A stretch of DNA of 64,000 nucleotides from Tistlia consotensis USBA 355 (GTDB taxonomy: Bacteria; Pseudomonadota; Alphaproteobacteria; Kiloniellales; DSM-21159). Both the position numbers and the translations under genes were made by a program. Below the pieces are notes generated by a model, which saw only the letters and a list, made by a program, of their open reading frames with translations, did not search any database and was not told the origin of the DNA. The stretch spans positions 62,001 to 126,000 of the forward strand of contig NZ_FWZX01000013.1 of NCBI RefSeq assembly GCF_900177295.1, given 5' to 3'. Positions 10,362 to 18,397 of the stretch are shown here, one piece after another; the stretch's first letter is position 1; each line of letters opens with the position of its first letter.

Positions 10362-11327
10362 TCAGGACGCGATCACCCGGATCGGCGCGGCGGCGCGCCA
10401 GGCGGCGATCGCCTCGACGGTCTGGCGGTAGAACAGCTCGAAGGTCTGGCGCGTCGCGTAGCCGAGGTGCGGGGTCAGCAGCAGCCGGCCCTCGTCGATC
10501 AGCCGGGTCGCGTGCAGCGGATGGTCGGCCGGCAGGGGCTCCTCCTCGTAGACGTCGAGCGCGGCGGCGCCCGGCCGCCCGGCCTCGAGCGCCGCCAGCA
10601 GCGCCGGCCAGTCGACGATCGGGCCGCGCGAGGTGTTGATCAGCCCGGCGTCCGGCTTCATCGCGGCCAGCTCGGCGGCGCCGATCAGGCCGCGGCTGCG
10701 CTCCGACAGCACGAGATGGATCGAGACCAGGTCGGCGCCGGCCAGCAGGGCCGGCAGGTCGGGAGCGCGCGCCACCCCGAGCTCGGCGCAGCGCGCCTCG
10801 GTCAGGTTCTGCGACCAGGCGGTCACGGCCATGCCGAGGCCCTGGGCCAGCCGGGCGACCTGGCCGCCGATCCGGCCGAGACCGACCAGGCCCAGGGTCA
10901 GGCCGGCAAGGTCTCGGCCCAGGCCGGCCTGCCAGCCGCCGTCGCGCAGCGACAGCGCCTCGGGCAGCAGGCGCCGCGACAGCGCGATCATCAGCAGCAG
11001 CGCCAGCTCGACGGTCGGCGTCGCCCGCGATTCGGTGCCGCAGACCGGGATGCCGCGCGCCGCCGCCGCCGCGACGTCGATCGCGGCGTTGCGCGGGCCG
11101 GTGGTGACGATCAGCTGCAGGTTCGGCAGCGCGTCGATCAGCTCCTTCGGGAAGGGCGTGCGCTCGCGCATCAGGCAGACGACCTGGAAGCGCTGCAGCC
11201 GCTCGATCAGGGCGGCGCGGTCGGCGAGGCTGTCGCGGAACACCGCGATCTCCTCGGCGCCCAGGCTGTCCCAGGGCGCCAGTGTCAGGGCCACGCCCTG
11301 GTAGTCGTCGAGGATCGCGATGCGCAT
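10362..11327 (-). CDS. D-2-hydroxyacid dehydrogenase family protein
   Basis: This 321-residue NAD-dependent oxidoreductase shows the Rossmann motif GLGRIG at residues 149-154, the catalytic arginine in NTSRGPIVD, a Glu in the DVYEEEPLP segment and the catalytic histidine in LLTPHLGYAT. Family members interconvert 2-keto acids and D-2-hydroxyacids. The substrate cannot be read from the sequence. It is divergent from the GntR regulator at 11572 and near a PfkB sugar kinase, which suggests a role in sugar-acid catabolism controlled by that regulator. Confidence 0.9.
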   Translation of the reverse strand: MRIAILDDYQGVALTLAPWDSLGAEEIAVFRDSLADRAALIERLQRFQVVCLMRERTPFPKELIDALPNLQLIVTTGPRNAAIDVAAAAARGIPVCGTESRATPTVELALLLMIALSRRLLPEALSLRDGGWQAGLGRDLAGLTLGLVGLGRIGGQVARLAQGLGMAVTAWSQNLTEARCAELGVARAPDLPALLAGADLVSIHLVLSERSRGLIGAAELAAMKPDAGLINTSRGPIVDWPALLAALEAGRPGAAALDVYEEEPLPADHPLHATRLIDEGRLLLTPHLGYATRQTFELFYRQTVEAIAAWRAAAPIRVIAS

Positions 11328-11571
11328 GGCCGTCCGTCCGGGCTGTCGTGGAAGCAGGCAGCTAAGCGGAAAAGCCCCGGGCCGGGCAACCGGCGTCGCG
11401 CGGCCCCCTGGTCACGGCCGCGCGGCCGACGCCGTCGGGATCGGTGGGTCTCGACGGCAGCGGGTGTCGCCCTGCCGAATTTTCGCGCGGAGGCCGATTG
11501 ACCTGAGGCCGCCGCGGAGCATCTTGCATCTTACATACGAGAAGGCGGCCGGGAGGGGTCGAGGGCGTGCG

Positions 11572-12240
11572 ATGCTGAAGCGGACGAAATCCCTGACCGA
11601 GCAGGCGGCGGACGAGATCCGCGCCCGCATCGTGCGCGGCGACTTCCCGCTCGGCGCACCGCTGTCGGAGAACGCCCTGGCCGGCGAGATGGGCGTCAGC
11701 AAGACGCCGATCCGCGAGGCGCTGCTGCAGCTCAAGATGGAGGGGCTGGTCTCGATCCTGCCGCAGCGCGGCAGCTTCGTCTTCGACATGACGGCGCAGG
11801 AGATCGCCGCTCTCTGCGAGCTGCGCGACACGCTCGAGCGCGCGGCGCTGCGGCTCGCCGCCGGGCGCCAGGGCCCGGCGCTGGTCGCCGCCCTGGCGGC
11901 GATCTGCGGCGAGATGGAGCTGGCGCTCGCCGCCGACGACCTCGCGCGCTACCGCGCGCTCGACGCCGCCTTCCACCAGAGCCTCTTCGACCACTGCGGC
12001 AACAGCTTCTTCGTCAGCTGCTACCAGAGCTTCGCCTTCCGGGTGCAGGCGCTGCGCGTGCGCCTGACCGACGATCCGGCCTTCAATGCGCGCTCGATCG
12101 GCGAGCATCGGCGCATGACCGAGCTGCTGGCCGGCGGCCGGGTCGAGGAGGCCTGCGCCCTGCTGGCGGTCCACATCGATTCGACCGCGGTCCAGTACGT
12201 CGGCATCCTGCAGCCGCCGGGGGACGAGAGCGTCGCCTGA
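11572..12240 (+). CDS. GntR-family regulator, FCD subfamily
   Basis: The 222-residue transcription factor has an N-terminal winged helix (about residues 5-70, with LSENALAGEMGVSKTPIREALLQLKMEGLV and the wing LPQRGSFV) and a C-terminal helical FCD ligand domain (about 80-215) with metal-binding-type Asp and His positions (DAAFHQSLF, EHRRM). FCD regulators respond to small carboxylates such as sugar acids. The ATG at 11572 is preceded by GAGGG. It stands divergent from the hydroxyacid dehydrogenase gene across a 244-bp gap and convergent with the PfkB kinase, both plausible targets. Confidence 0.9.
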   Translation: MLKRTKSLTEQAADEIRARIVRGDFPLGAPLSENALAGEMGVSKTPIREALLQLKMEGLVSILPQRGSFVFDMTAQEIAALCELRDTLERAALRLAAGRQGPALVAALAAICGEMELALAADDLARYRALDAAFHQSLFDHCGNSFFVSCYQSFAFRVQALRVRLTDDPAFNARSIGEHRRMTELLAGGRVEEACALLAVHIDSTAVQYVGILQPPGDESVA

Positions 12241-12252
12241 CGGCGGCCGCCG

Positions 12253-13185
12253 TCAGACGCCACCGGCCGCCGCCAGGTGGCGCTCGACCTCGTCGCGCCG
12301 CGGAATCGGCGGCACGGCGCCGTAGCCGCGGGTCGAGAGCGCGGCCGCGACGGTCGCGTAGCGCCCCGCCGCGAAGGCATCCCCGGTCCGCCGGTACTCG
12401 GCCAGGAAGGCACCGTCGAAGCAGTCGCCGGCGCCGGTCGCGTCGACCGCCTCGACGACCGGGGCCGGCACGCGGGCGCGCCGCTCGGCCGTCGCGACCA
12501 GGGCGCCGGCCTTGCCGAGGGTCAGCGCCACCGTGCCGGCACCGAGCTCCAGGTAGCGGTCGACGATGGCGTCGGGCTCGGCGAGGCCGGTCAGCAGCTG
12601 CGCGTCGTCGAGGCCGGGCAGCAGCACGTCGGCCAGGGCGGCGGTCGCCTGGACGATGGCGCGGGCGCGCGGCAGCGGCCAGAGCTTGAGCCGGAGGTTG
12701 GTGTCGTAGGAGACCAGCGCGCCGGCCGCGCGCGCCCGCTCCAGGGCGGCGAAGACCAGGTCGCAGGCGTCGGTCGAGATCGCCTGGCTGATCGCCGAGG
12801 CATGGACGATGGCGCTGCCGGCCAGCGCCGCCGCGGCCGCGGGCGCTTCGGCGGCCGCCGGGCCCAGCCGGCTCGCCGCCGAGCCGCGGCGCCAGTAGGA
12901 GAAGCGGTGGCCGTCCTCGCCGTGGTCGATCAGGTAGAGCCCGGTCGAGGCCTCCGGGTCGGTCGCGACCAGCGAGTCGTCGACCCCCTCCCCGGCCCAG
13001 AGCGCGCGGAAGGAGTCGCCGACGCTGTCGGCGCCGAGCGCGGTCAGCATGGCACAGCTCAGGCCCTGGCGGGCCGCGGCGATCGCCACGTTGGAGACGT
13101 CGCCGCCCTGGCCGAGCTGCAGGCCGCCCCGCGTCGCGTTGAGCTCGCCCAGCGGCTCGCCGATGCACAGCAGATCGAAAGTCAT
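12253..13185 (-). CDS. PfkB-family sugar kinase, 2-keto-3-deoxygluconate kinase-like
   Basis: This 310-residue ribokinase-fold enzyme transfers phosphate from ATP to a sugar or sugar acid. The N-terminal GGDVSNVAIAAARQG motif (usually GGxxxNxA) and the C-terminal catalytic signature DATGAGDCFDGAF, with its catalytic Asp, are both intact. The closest subgroup by overall pattern is KDG kinase, but fructokinase-like activity cannot be excluded. The ATG at 13185 follows an AAGGAAGG site. It is convergent with the GntR gene and divergent from the acyl-CoA synthetase gene. Confidence 0.88.
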   Translation of the reverse strand: MTFDLLCIGEPLGELNATRGGLQLGQGGDVSNVAIAAARQGLSCAMLTALGADSVGDSFRALWAGEGVDDSLVATDPEASTGLYLIDHGEDGHRFSYWRRGSAASRLGPAAAEAPAAAAALAGSAIVHASAISQAISTDACDLVFAALERARAAGALVSYDTNLRLKLWPLPRARAIVQATAALADVLLPGLDDAQLLTGLAEPDAIVDRYLELGAGTVALTLGKAGALVATAERRARVPAPVVEAVDATGAGDCFDGAFLAEYRRTGDAFAAGRYATVAAALSTRGYGAVPPIPRRDEVERHLAAAGGV

Positions 13186-13404
13186 GCCTTCCTTTGCCCC
13201 GAGCGCGCCGACTTGTCCATGGCCGGGCGCGTCCCCCGGGCCGCCTGCCGGGGCCGCCGGCCCGCCGGGGCCAGCCATGACCTGCGGGCGCTTGCCGTCC
13301 GGCCCCGCGAAATGGGATCAATCCCGCCTCGCGACCCGAAGCCGCGCAAGGCCCCGCCGACAGAGGCGGCGCTGCCGGCGACTACCGATCCTGGAGCGCC
13401 GGAC

Positions 13405-15033
13405 ATGACCCGCAGCCAGAGCCAGCCCGCCGGAGGCGTGACCCCGGTCAGCCGGCGCGTGATGAACCTCTCGCACTTCCTGCGCCAGGCGGCGCGGCGG
13501 CACGGCGGGCGCATCGGCCTGGCCTGGGGCGAGCGGCGCTGGACCTGGGCCGAGCTGGACCGCCGGGTCGACGCGATGGCCGCGGCCCTCGCCGCCCGCG
13601 GCGTGACCAAGGGCGACCGCGTGCTGGTGCAGTCGAAGAACTGCAACCAGATGTTCGAGTCGATGTTCGCCTGCTTCCGGATCGGCGCGGTCTGGACGCC
13701 GGCGAACTTCCGCCAGACCCCCGGCGAGGTCGCCTACCTCGCGCGGGCCAGCGGCGCCCGGGCGATGATCTGCCAGGCCGACTTCCCGGAGCATGCCGCG
13801 GCGGCGCGCGCCGAGGCCCCCGGCCTCGGTCTGACGATCGCGATCGGCGCCGCCGGCTTCGGCGAGGACTACGGCGCCCTGGTGCAGGCCCATCTCGGCG
13901 AGTCGGTGCCGGTGGCCGACGTCGAGCACGACGATCCCTGCTGGTTCTTCTTCACCTCCGGCACCACGGGCAAGCCGAAGGCCGCCGTGCTGACCCACGG
14001 TCAGATGGCCTTCGTCGTGACCAGCCACCTCTGCGACCTGATGCCGGGGACGACCGAGGCGGACGCCTCGCTGGTCGTGGCGCCGCTGTCGCACGGCGCC
14101 GGCATCCACCAGCTGGTGCAGACCGCGCGCGGCGCCAAGACCGTGCTGCTGGTCCAGGAGCGCTTCGACGTCGAGGAGGCCTGGCGCCTGGTCGAGACCT
14201 GGCGCATCACCAACCTGTTCACCGTGCCGACGATCGTGAAGCTGCTGACCGAGCACCCCGCGGTCGACGCCTACGACCACTCCTCGCTGCGCTACGTGAT
14301 CTACGCCGGCGCGCCGATGTACCGGGAGGACCAGAAGCACGCCCTGGCCAAGCTCGGCAAGGTGCTGGTCCAGTACTTCGGGCTGGGCGAGGTGACCGGC
14401 AACATCACCGTGCTGCCGCCGGCCCTGCACGAGCCGGAGGACGGCCCCGGCGTCAAGGTCGGGACCTGCGGCTTCGAGCGCACCGGCATGCAGGTGACCA
14501 TCCAGGACCCGGAGGGCCGCGAGCTGCCGCCGGGCGAGACCGGGGAGATCTGCGTCTGCGGCCCGGCCGTCTTCGCCGGCTACTACGACAACCCGGAGGC
14601 GAACGCCAAGGCCTTCCGCAACGGCTGGTTCGTCACCGGCGACGTCGGCCACCTGGACGCGGAGGGCTTCCTCTACATCACCGGCCGCGCCTCCGACATG
14701 TACATCTCCGGCGGCTCCAACATCTATCCGCGCGAGATCGAGGAGAAGATCCTGGCCCACGAGGCGGTCGTCGAGGTCGCTGTGCTGGGCGTGCCGGACC
14801 GGGCCTGGGGCGAGGTCGGCGTCGCCGTCTGCGTGCTGCGGCCGGAGGCGAGCCTCTCCGAGCCGGAGCTGCTGGCCTGGCTGCAGGGCCGGGTCGCCCG
14901 CTACAAGCTGCCGAAGCGCGTGATCTTCTGGGACAGCCTGCCGAAGTCGGCCTACGGCAAGATCACCAAGAAGGACATCCGCCAGGCCCTGGCGGCGCGC
15001 GGCGAGCTGCCAGCCGGGACGACCGCCGACTGA
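13405..15033 (+). CDS. Acyl-CoA synthetase (class I adenylate-forming enzyme)
   Basis: The 542-residue ANL-family enzyme activates a carboxylate with ATP and joins it to CoA. It has the P-loop FTSGTTGKPK at residues 183-192, the adenine-binding segment QYFGLGEVTG, the hinge-region motif GWFVTGDVGHLDAEGFLYITGRASDM and the C-terminal catalytic lysine in KSAYGKITKK. The ATG at 13405 has GGAG upstream. It lies next to the IclR regulator and near a BKACE enzyme, so it may feed or finish CoA-ester chemistry in the same pathway. The acid it activates is not predictable from sequence alone. Confidence 0.92.
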   Translation: MTRSQSQPAGGVTPVSRRVMNLSHFLRQAARRHGGRIGLAWGERRWTWAELDRRVDAMAAALAARGVTKGDRVLVQSKNCNQMFESMFACFRIGAVWTPANFRQTPGEVAYLARASGARAMICQADFPEHAAAARAEAPGLGLTIAIGAAGFGEDYGALVQAHLGESVPVADVEHDDPCWFFFTSGTTGKPKAAVLTHGQMAFVVTSHLCDLMPGTTEADASLVVAPLSHGAGIHQLVQTARGAKTVLLVQERFDVEEAWRLVETWRITNLFTVPTIVKLLTEHPAVDAYDHSSLRYVIYAGAPMYREDQKHALAKLGKVLVQYFGLGEVTGNITVLPPALHEPEDGPGVKVGTCGFERTGMQVTIQDPEGRELPPGETGEICVCGPAVFAGYYDNPEANAKAFRNGWFVTGDVGHLDAEGFLYITGRASDMYISGGSNIYPREIEEKILAHEAVVEVAVLGVPDRAWGEVGVAVCVLRPEASLSEPELLAWLQGRVARYKLPKRVIFWDSLPKSAYGKITKKDIRQALAARGELPAGTTAD

Positions 15034-15084
15034 GCGGCCGGGGGCGAGGCGCCGGTGGGCGGCGACGACGCTCGCCGGGTCCAT

Positions 15085-15105
15085 TTTACATGCAAAATCG
15101 ATTTT
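15085..15105 (+). promoter_or_regulatory. Candidate IclR operator/promoter element
   Basis: The segment holds TTTACATGCAAAATC (15085-15099) and the perfect 12-bp palindrome AAAATCGATTTT (15094-15105), 50 bp before the iclR-type start codon. A closely matching 15-mer (13 of 15 bases) occurs in the divergent promoter at 18293-18307. TTTACA could act as a -35 element but no good -10 follows at 17 bp. It is probably an autoregulatory operator. Confidence 0.5.
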
Positions 15106-15154
15106 CCCTGTGTAGTGTCGGCGCGCCAGCCGCTCCTACGACCGTCGATAGCCG

Positions 15155-15949
15155 ATGACCCCGCCGCGCAAGCTCAACAAGAACCACGACCGCTACATCG
15201 TCCCGGGCCTGGAGAAGGGCATCGACCTGCTCGAGGCCCTGGTCCGCGCGCAGCGGCCGCTGACCAACGCGGAGCTGGCGCAGAGCCTCGGCATCGCCCG
15301 CTCCTCGGTGTTCCGGCTGGTCTACACCCTGCAGTACAAGGGCATGATCGAGCCCGACAGCTCGGGCCACGCCTACCAGCTCGGCGCCGGCGTGCTGCGG
15401 CTCGGCTACCAGTACCTCTCGCGCCAGGACATCGCCCAGGTCGCGCGCGGCGAGCTCGAGGTGCTCGCCGACCGGACCGGGCTGTCGGCGCACCTGGCGA
15501 TCCGCTCCGGCGACGAGATCGTCTACCTGCTGCACGTGCCCGGCCCCTCGGGCTTCGTCAGCAACATCTCCGCCGGCGCGCGCCTGCCGGCCCACGCCAC
15601 GCCGATGGGCCAGCTGCTGCTCTCGCAGCTCTCCGAGGAGGAGCTGGCCTCGCTCTATGCCGGCGTCGAGCTGCAGGCCCTGACGGCGCAGACGCCGACG
15701 ACGCTGCAGGCGCTGCGCGCCGCGACGGTGCGCGCCGCCGCCGACGGCTACGTGATCAGCCGCGGCGCCGTCGAGCTGGGCGGGATCTCGATCGCGGCGC
15801 CCCTGCTCGACGCCGCCGGCGAAGTCGTCGCCTGCATCGACGTCTCGGGACCGGAGGTCGCCTACGACCCGGCGCAGATCGAGCAGCGCTACCGGAACGA
15901 GGTGGTGCGCTCGGCGGCGCTGATCTCGCGCCGCCTCGGCCACATCTAG
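15155..15949 (+). CDS. IclR-family transcriptional regulator
   Basis: The 264-residue protein has an N-terminal winged helix-turn-helix (about residues 15-80: LEKGIDLLEALVRAQRPLTNAELAQSLGIARSSVFRLVYTL) and a C-terminal IclR effector-binding domain (about 95-260, ending IEQRYRNEVVRSAALISRRLG). IclR proteins bind palindromic operators and sense catabolic intermediates. It lies at the centre of the acyl-CoA synthetase, BKACE and aminotransferase group. A shared motif in its own leader and in the promoter at 18293-18323 suggests control of both. Confidence 0.93.
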   Translation: MTPPRKLNKNHDRYIVPGLEKGIDLLEALVRAQRPLTNAELAQSLGIARSSVFRLVYTLQYKGMIEPDSSGHAYQLGAGVLRLGYQYLSRQDIAQVARGELEVLADRTGLSAHLAIRSGDEIVYLLHVPGPSGFVSNISAGARLPAHATPMGQLLLSQLSEEELASLYAGVELQALTAQTPTTLQALRAATVRAAADGYVISRGAVELGGISIAAPLLDAAGEVVACIDVSGPEVAYDPAQIEQRYRNEVVRSAALISRRLGHI

Positions 15950-15974
15950 AGCGGGCCGGGCCGGGGGCGGACGC

Positions 15975-16883
15975 TCAGCCGGGCTCCCGGCCGGGCCCGA
16001 GGCCGAGCCGGGCGCGCGCCTCGGCGGCCGTCGCGACCTCGCCGCCGAGCAGGCGGACGATGCCGACCGCCTTCTCGACCAGCTGGGCGTTGTCGCGCGC
16101 CAGCACGCCGCGCTCCAGGTAGACGTTGTCCTCCAGGCCGACCCGCACCTGCCCGCCCAGAAGGAAGCTCTGGGCCAGCATCGGGAACTCGAAGCGGCCG
16201 ATGCCGAAGGCGCTCCAGGCAGCGTCGGCCGGCAGCAGGCTGCGCAGGTAGAGCAGGGTCTCCGGCGTCGCCGCCGCGCCGTACTTGACGCCGGTCACGA
16301 GCTGGAAGAAGGGCGGCCGGTCGAGCTTGCCCTCGGCCAGGAAGTCGTTGGCGAGATGGATGTCGCCGCTGTCGAAGACCTCGAGCTCGGGCTTGACCCC
16401 GGCGCCGCGGATCAGCCCGGCCATGATCGAGAGGTTGCGCGGCGTGTTGATCACCACCGAGCGGCCCGAGAACATCGTGTTGAAGTCGAGCGAGCAGATG
16501 TCGGGGCGCAGCGCCACGACGTGGGCGACGCGGGCCTGCGGCGTGGTCAGGGTCGTGCCCTCGGCGGCGATCCGCGGCTCCGCCTCGCCCGGCACGAAGC
16601 GGCCGCCCTCGCCGGTCGAGAGGTTGACGATCAGCTCGGCGTTCTTCGCCCGGATGCGCTCGTAGACCTCGCGGTAGTGCGCGATCTCCATGCTCGGCCG
16701 GCCGGTCTCGGGATGGCGGACGTGGATGTGGGCGATCGCCGCGCCGGCTTCGGCGGCCTCGAGCGCCGCCTGGGCGATCTCGGCCGGCGTCACCGGCAGG
16801 CGGGGGTGCTGCTCGCGCGTCGTGATGTTGCCCGTTACCGCGCAGCTGACGATCGTGCGCCGCGTCTCCGTATCGCCGGTCAT
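15975..16883 (-). CDS. Beta-keto acid cleavage enzyme (BKACE, former DUF849)
   Basis: The 302-residue TIM-barrel zinc enzyme belongs to the family that condenses a beta-keto acid with acetyl-CoA, giving acetoacetate plus a new acyl-CoA. The zinc-binding HIHVRHP motif puts His52 and His54 in place, followed by the family segments IVNLSTGEGGRF and FGIGRFEFPM. Substrates vary widely across the family. The aminotransferase gene just upstream ends inside the start codon (ATGA overlap), so the two are translationally coupled. The likely logic is that transamination of a beta-amino acid yields the beta-keto acid that this enzyme cleaves. Confidence 0.92.
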   Translation of the reverse strand: MTGDTETRRTIVSCAVTGNITTREQHPRLPVTPAEIAQAALEAAEAGAAIAHIHVRHPETGRPSMEIAHYREVYERIRAKNAELIVNLSTGEGGRFVPGEAEPRIAAEGTTLTTPQARVAHVVALRPDICSLDFNTMFSGRSVVINTPRNLSIMAGLIRGAGVKPELEVFDSGDIHLANDFLAEGKLDRPPFFQLVTGVKYGAAATPETLLYLRSLLPADAAWSAFGIGRFEFPMLAQSFLLGGQVRVGLEDNVYLERGVLARDNAQLVEKAVGIVRLLGGEVATAAEARARLGLGPGREPG

Positions 16884-18256
16884 GCTCCGCTCGCCTCCGT
16901 CGTCGGTTCGTCGCTTCCGAGCTGCGCCGAGAGCACCGTCGACAGTGCCTTCCCGACGAGCTCGACGATCTCCTCGATGTGCGCCGGCTCGGCGTTGTAG
17001 GGCGGCGCCAGCAGCACGTGGTCGCCCTCGAGGCCGTCCGCCGTGCCGCCGCTCGGATAGCAGATCAGGCCGTGGCGCATCGCGGTCTCCTTGAAGGCGG
17101 CGTGCAGCCGCGCGGCGCGCGGGAAGGGCCGCTTGTCGTCCCGGCTCTCGACCAGTTCCAGCGCCCAGAGCAGGCCGCGCCCGCGGATGTCGCCGACGTG
17201 GGGGTGCTGGCCGAAGCGCGCGCGCAGGCCGTCCTCGAGCAGGCCGCCGAGCCGGCGCACGTTGTGCAGCAGGCCCTCCTCGCGGATCGCGTCGAAGACC
17301 GCGACGCCGGCGGCGCAGGCGATGGCGTGGCCCATGTAGGTATGGCCGTGGGCGAGTGCGCCGCTGCCCGCCGCGATCGCCTCGACGATCCTCTGTCCGA
17401 CCAGCAGGGCTCCGAGCGGCTGGTAGCCGGCGGCGAGACCCTTGGCCACGGTGATCAGGTCCGGCACCGCGCCTTCCTGCTCCATGGCGAAGAGCGTGCC
17501 GGAGCGGCCCATGCCGCACATCACCTCGTCGGCGATGAACAGCACGCCGTGGCGGTCGCAGATCTCGCGGACGCGCCGGAAGTAGCCGGGCACCGCCGGC
17601 ACCGCGCCCAGGGTCGCGCCGACGATCGGCTCGGCGATGAAGGCGGCGACGGTCCCGGCGCCGAGCTCGAGGATCTTCGCCTCCAGCGCGTCGGCCGCGC
17701 GCAGGCCGTAGGCCTCGGGCGTCTCGTCCGGCGCCTGGTGGCGGTAGGCGTAGCAGGGCGGGATGTGCGCCACGTTCTGGGCCAGGAAGGGAGCGTAGAA
17801 CGCGCGCCGCGCCGCGTGGCCGCTGACGCTGAGGGCGCCCAGGGTGTTGCCGTGGTAGCTCTGGTGGCGGGCGATGACGTAGCGCCGCTCGGGCTGCCCG
17901 ATCTCCATGAAGTACTGGCGCGCCAGCTTCAGCGCCGCCTCGACCGCCTCCGAGCCGCCGGACAGGAAGGCGACCCGCGCGATGCCCGGCGGCGCCGCGT
18001 CGATCAGCCGGTGCGCCAGCTCCTCCATCGGGGCGTTGGTCAGCATCGAGGTGTGGGCGAAGGCGACCCGCGAGGCCTGGCGGGCGATCGCCTCGACGAC
18101 CCGCGGGTGGTCGTGGCCGAGGCAGGAGACCGCCGCGCCGCCCGAGGCGTCGAGGTAGCGCCGCCCCTCGTCGTCGACCAGGTAGGGGCCGCTGCCCGAG
18201 ACGACCGTGGGCAGGCGCCGATCCAGCTGTCGGTGCAGGACATCGCTCGTGCTCAT
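16880..18256 (-). CDS. Class III (omega) PLP-dependent aminotransferase
   Basis: This 458-residue fold-type I transaminase has the PLP lysine Lys272 in ITVAKGLAAGYQPLGA, the cofactor-binding Asp243 in FIADEVMCGMG, and SGGSEAVEAALKLAR for phosphate binding. The class acts on omega- or beta-amino groups rather than alpha-amino groups. It is the first gene of a two-gene operon with BKACE (4-bp overlap). The ATG at 18256 is close to the symmetrical divergent promoter at 18293-18323. The frame remains open far upstream, but that stretch overlaps the promoter and lacks a better start. Confidence 0.93.
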   Translation of the reverse strand: MSTSDVLHRQLDRRLPTVVSGSGPYLVDDEGRRYLDASGGAAVSCLGHDHPRVVEAIARQASRVAFAHTSMLTNAPMEELAHRLIDAAPPGIARVAFLSGGSEAVEAALKLARQYFMEIGQPERRYVIARHQSYHGNTLGALSVSGHAARRAFYAPFLAQNVAHIPPCYAYRHQAPDETPEAYGLRAADALEAKILELGAGTVAAFIAEPIVGATLGAVPAVPGYFRRVREICDRHGVLFIADEVMCGMGRSGTLFAMEQEGAVPDLITVAKGLAAGYQPLGALLVGQRIVEAIAAGSGALAHGHTYMGHAIACAAGVAVFDAIREEGLLHNVRRLGGLLEDGLRARFGQHPHVGDIRGRGLLWALELVESRDDKRPFPRAARLHAAFKETAMRHGLICYPSGGTADGLEGDHVLLAPPYNAEPAHIEEIVELVGKALSTVLSAQLGSDEPTTEASGA

Positions 18257-18292
18257 GGGGCCTCGGATGCTGTGTCGTGGCGGCAGGGAAAG

Positions 18293-18323
18293 TTGACATA
18301 CAAAATCATGGATTATATGTAAA
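18293..18323. promoter_or_regulatory. Symmetrical divergent promoter for the aminotransferase/BKACE and SMP-30 operons
   Basis: On the plus strand TTGACA (18293-18298) is followed after 17 bp by TATGTA (18316-18321). On the minus strand TTTACA (complement of 18318-18323) is followed after 17 bp by TATGTC (complement of 18295-18300). Both promoters therefore sit in the same 31 bp, each -35 overlapping the other's -10. An ACATA/TATGT inverted repeat and the CAAAATC motif shared with the iclR leader lie inside. Confidence 0.65.
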
Positions 18324-18397
18324 GCACGCGGTTGCAGCGCCGCGGCTCCGGCTGCGCTAAGCTGCAGCCATCGAAGCGTCGAATCGGGGAGCGGGGC

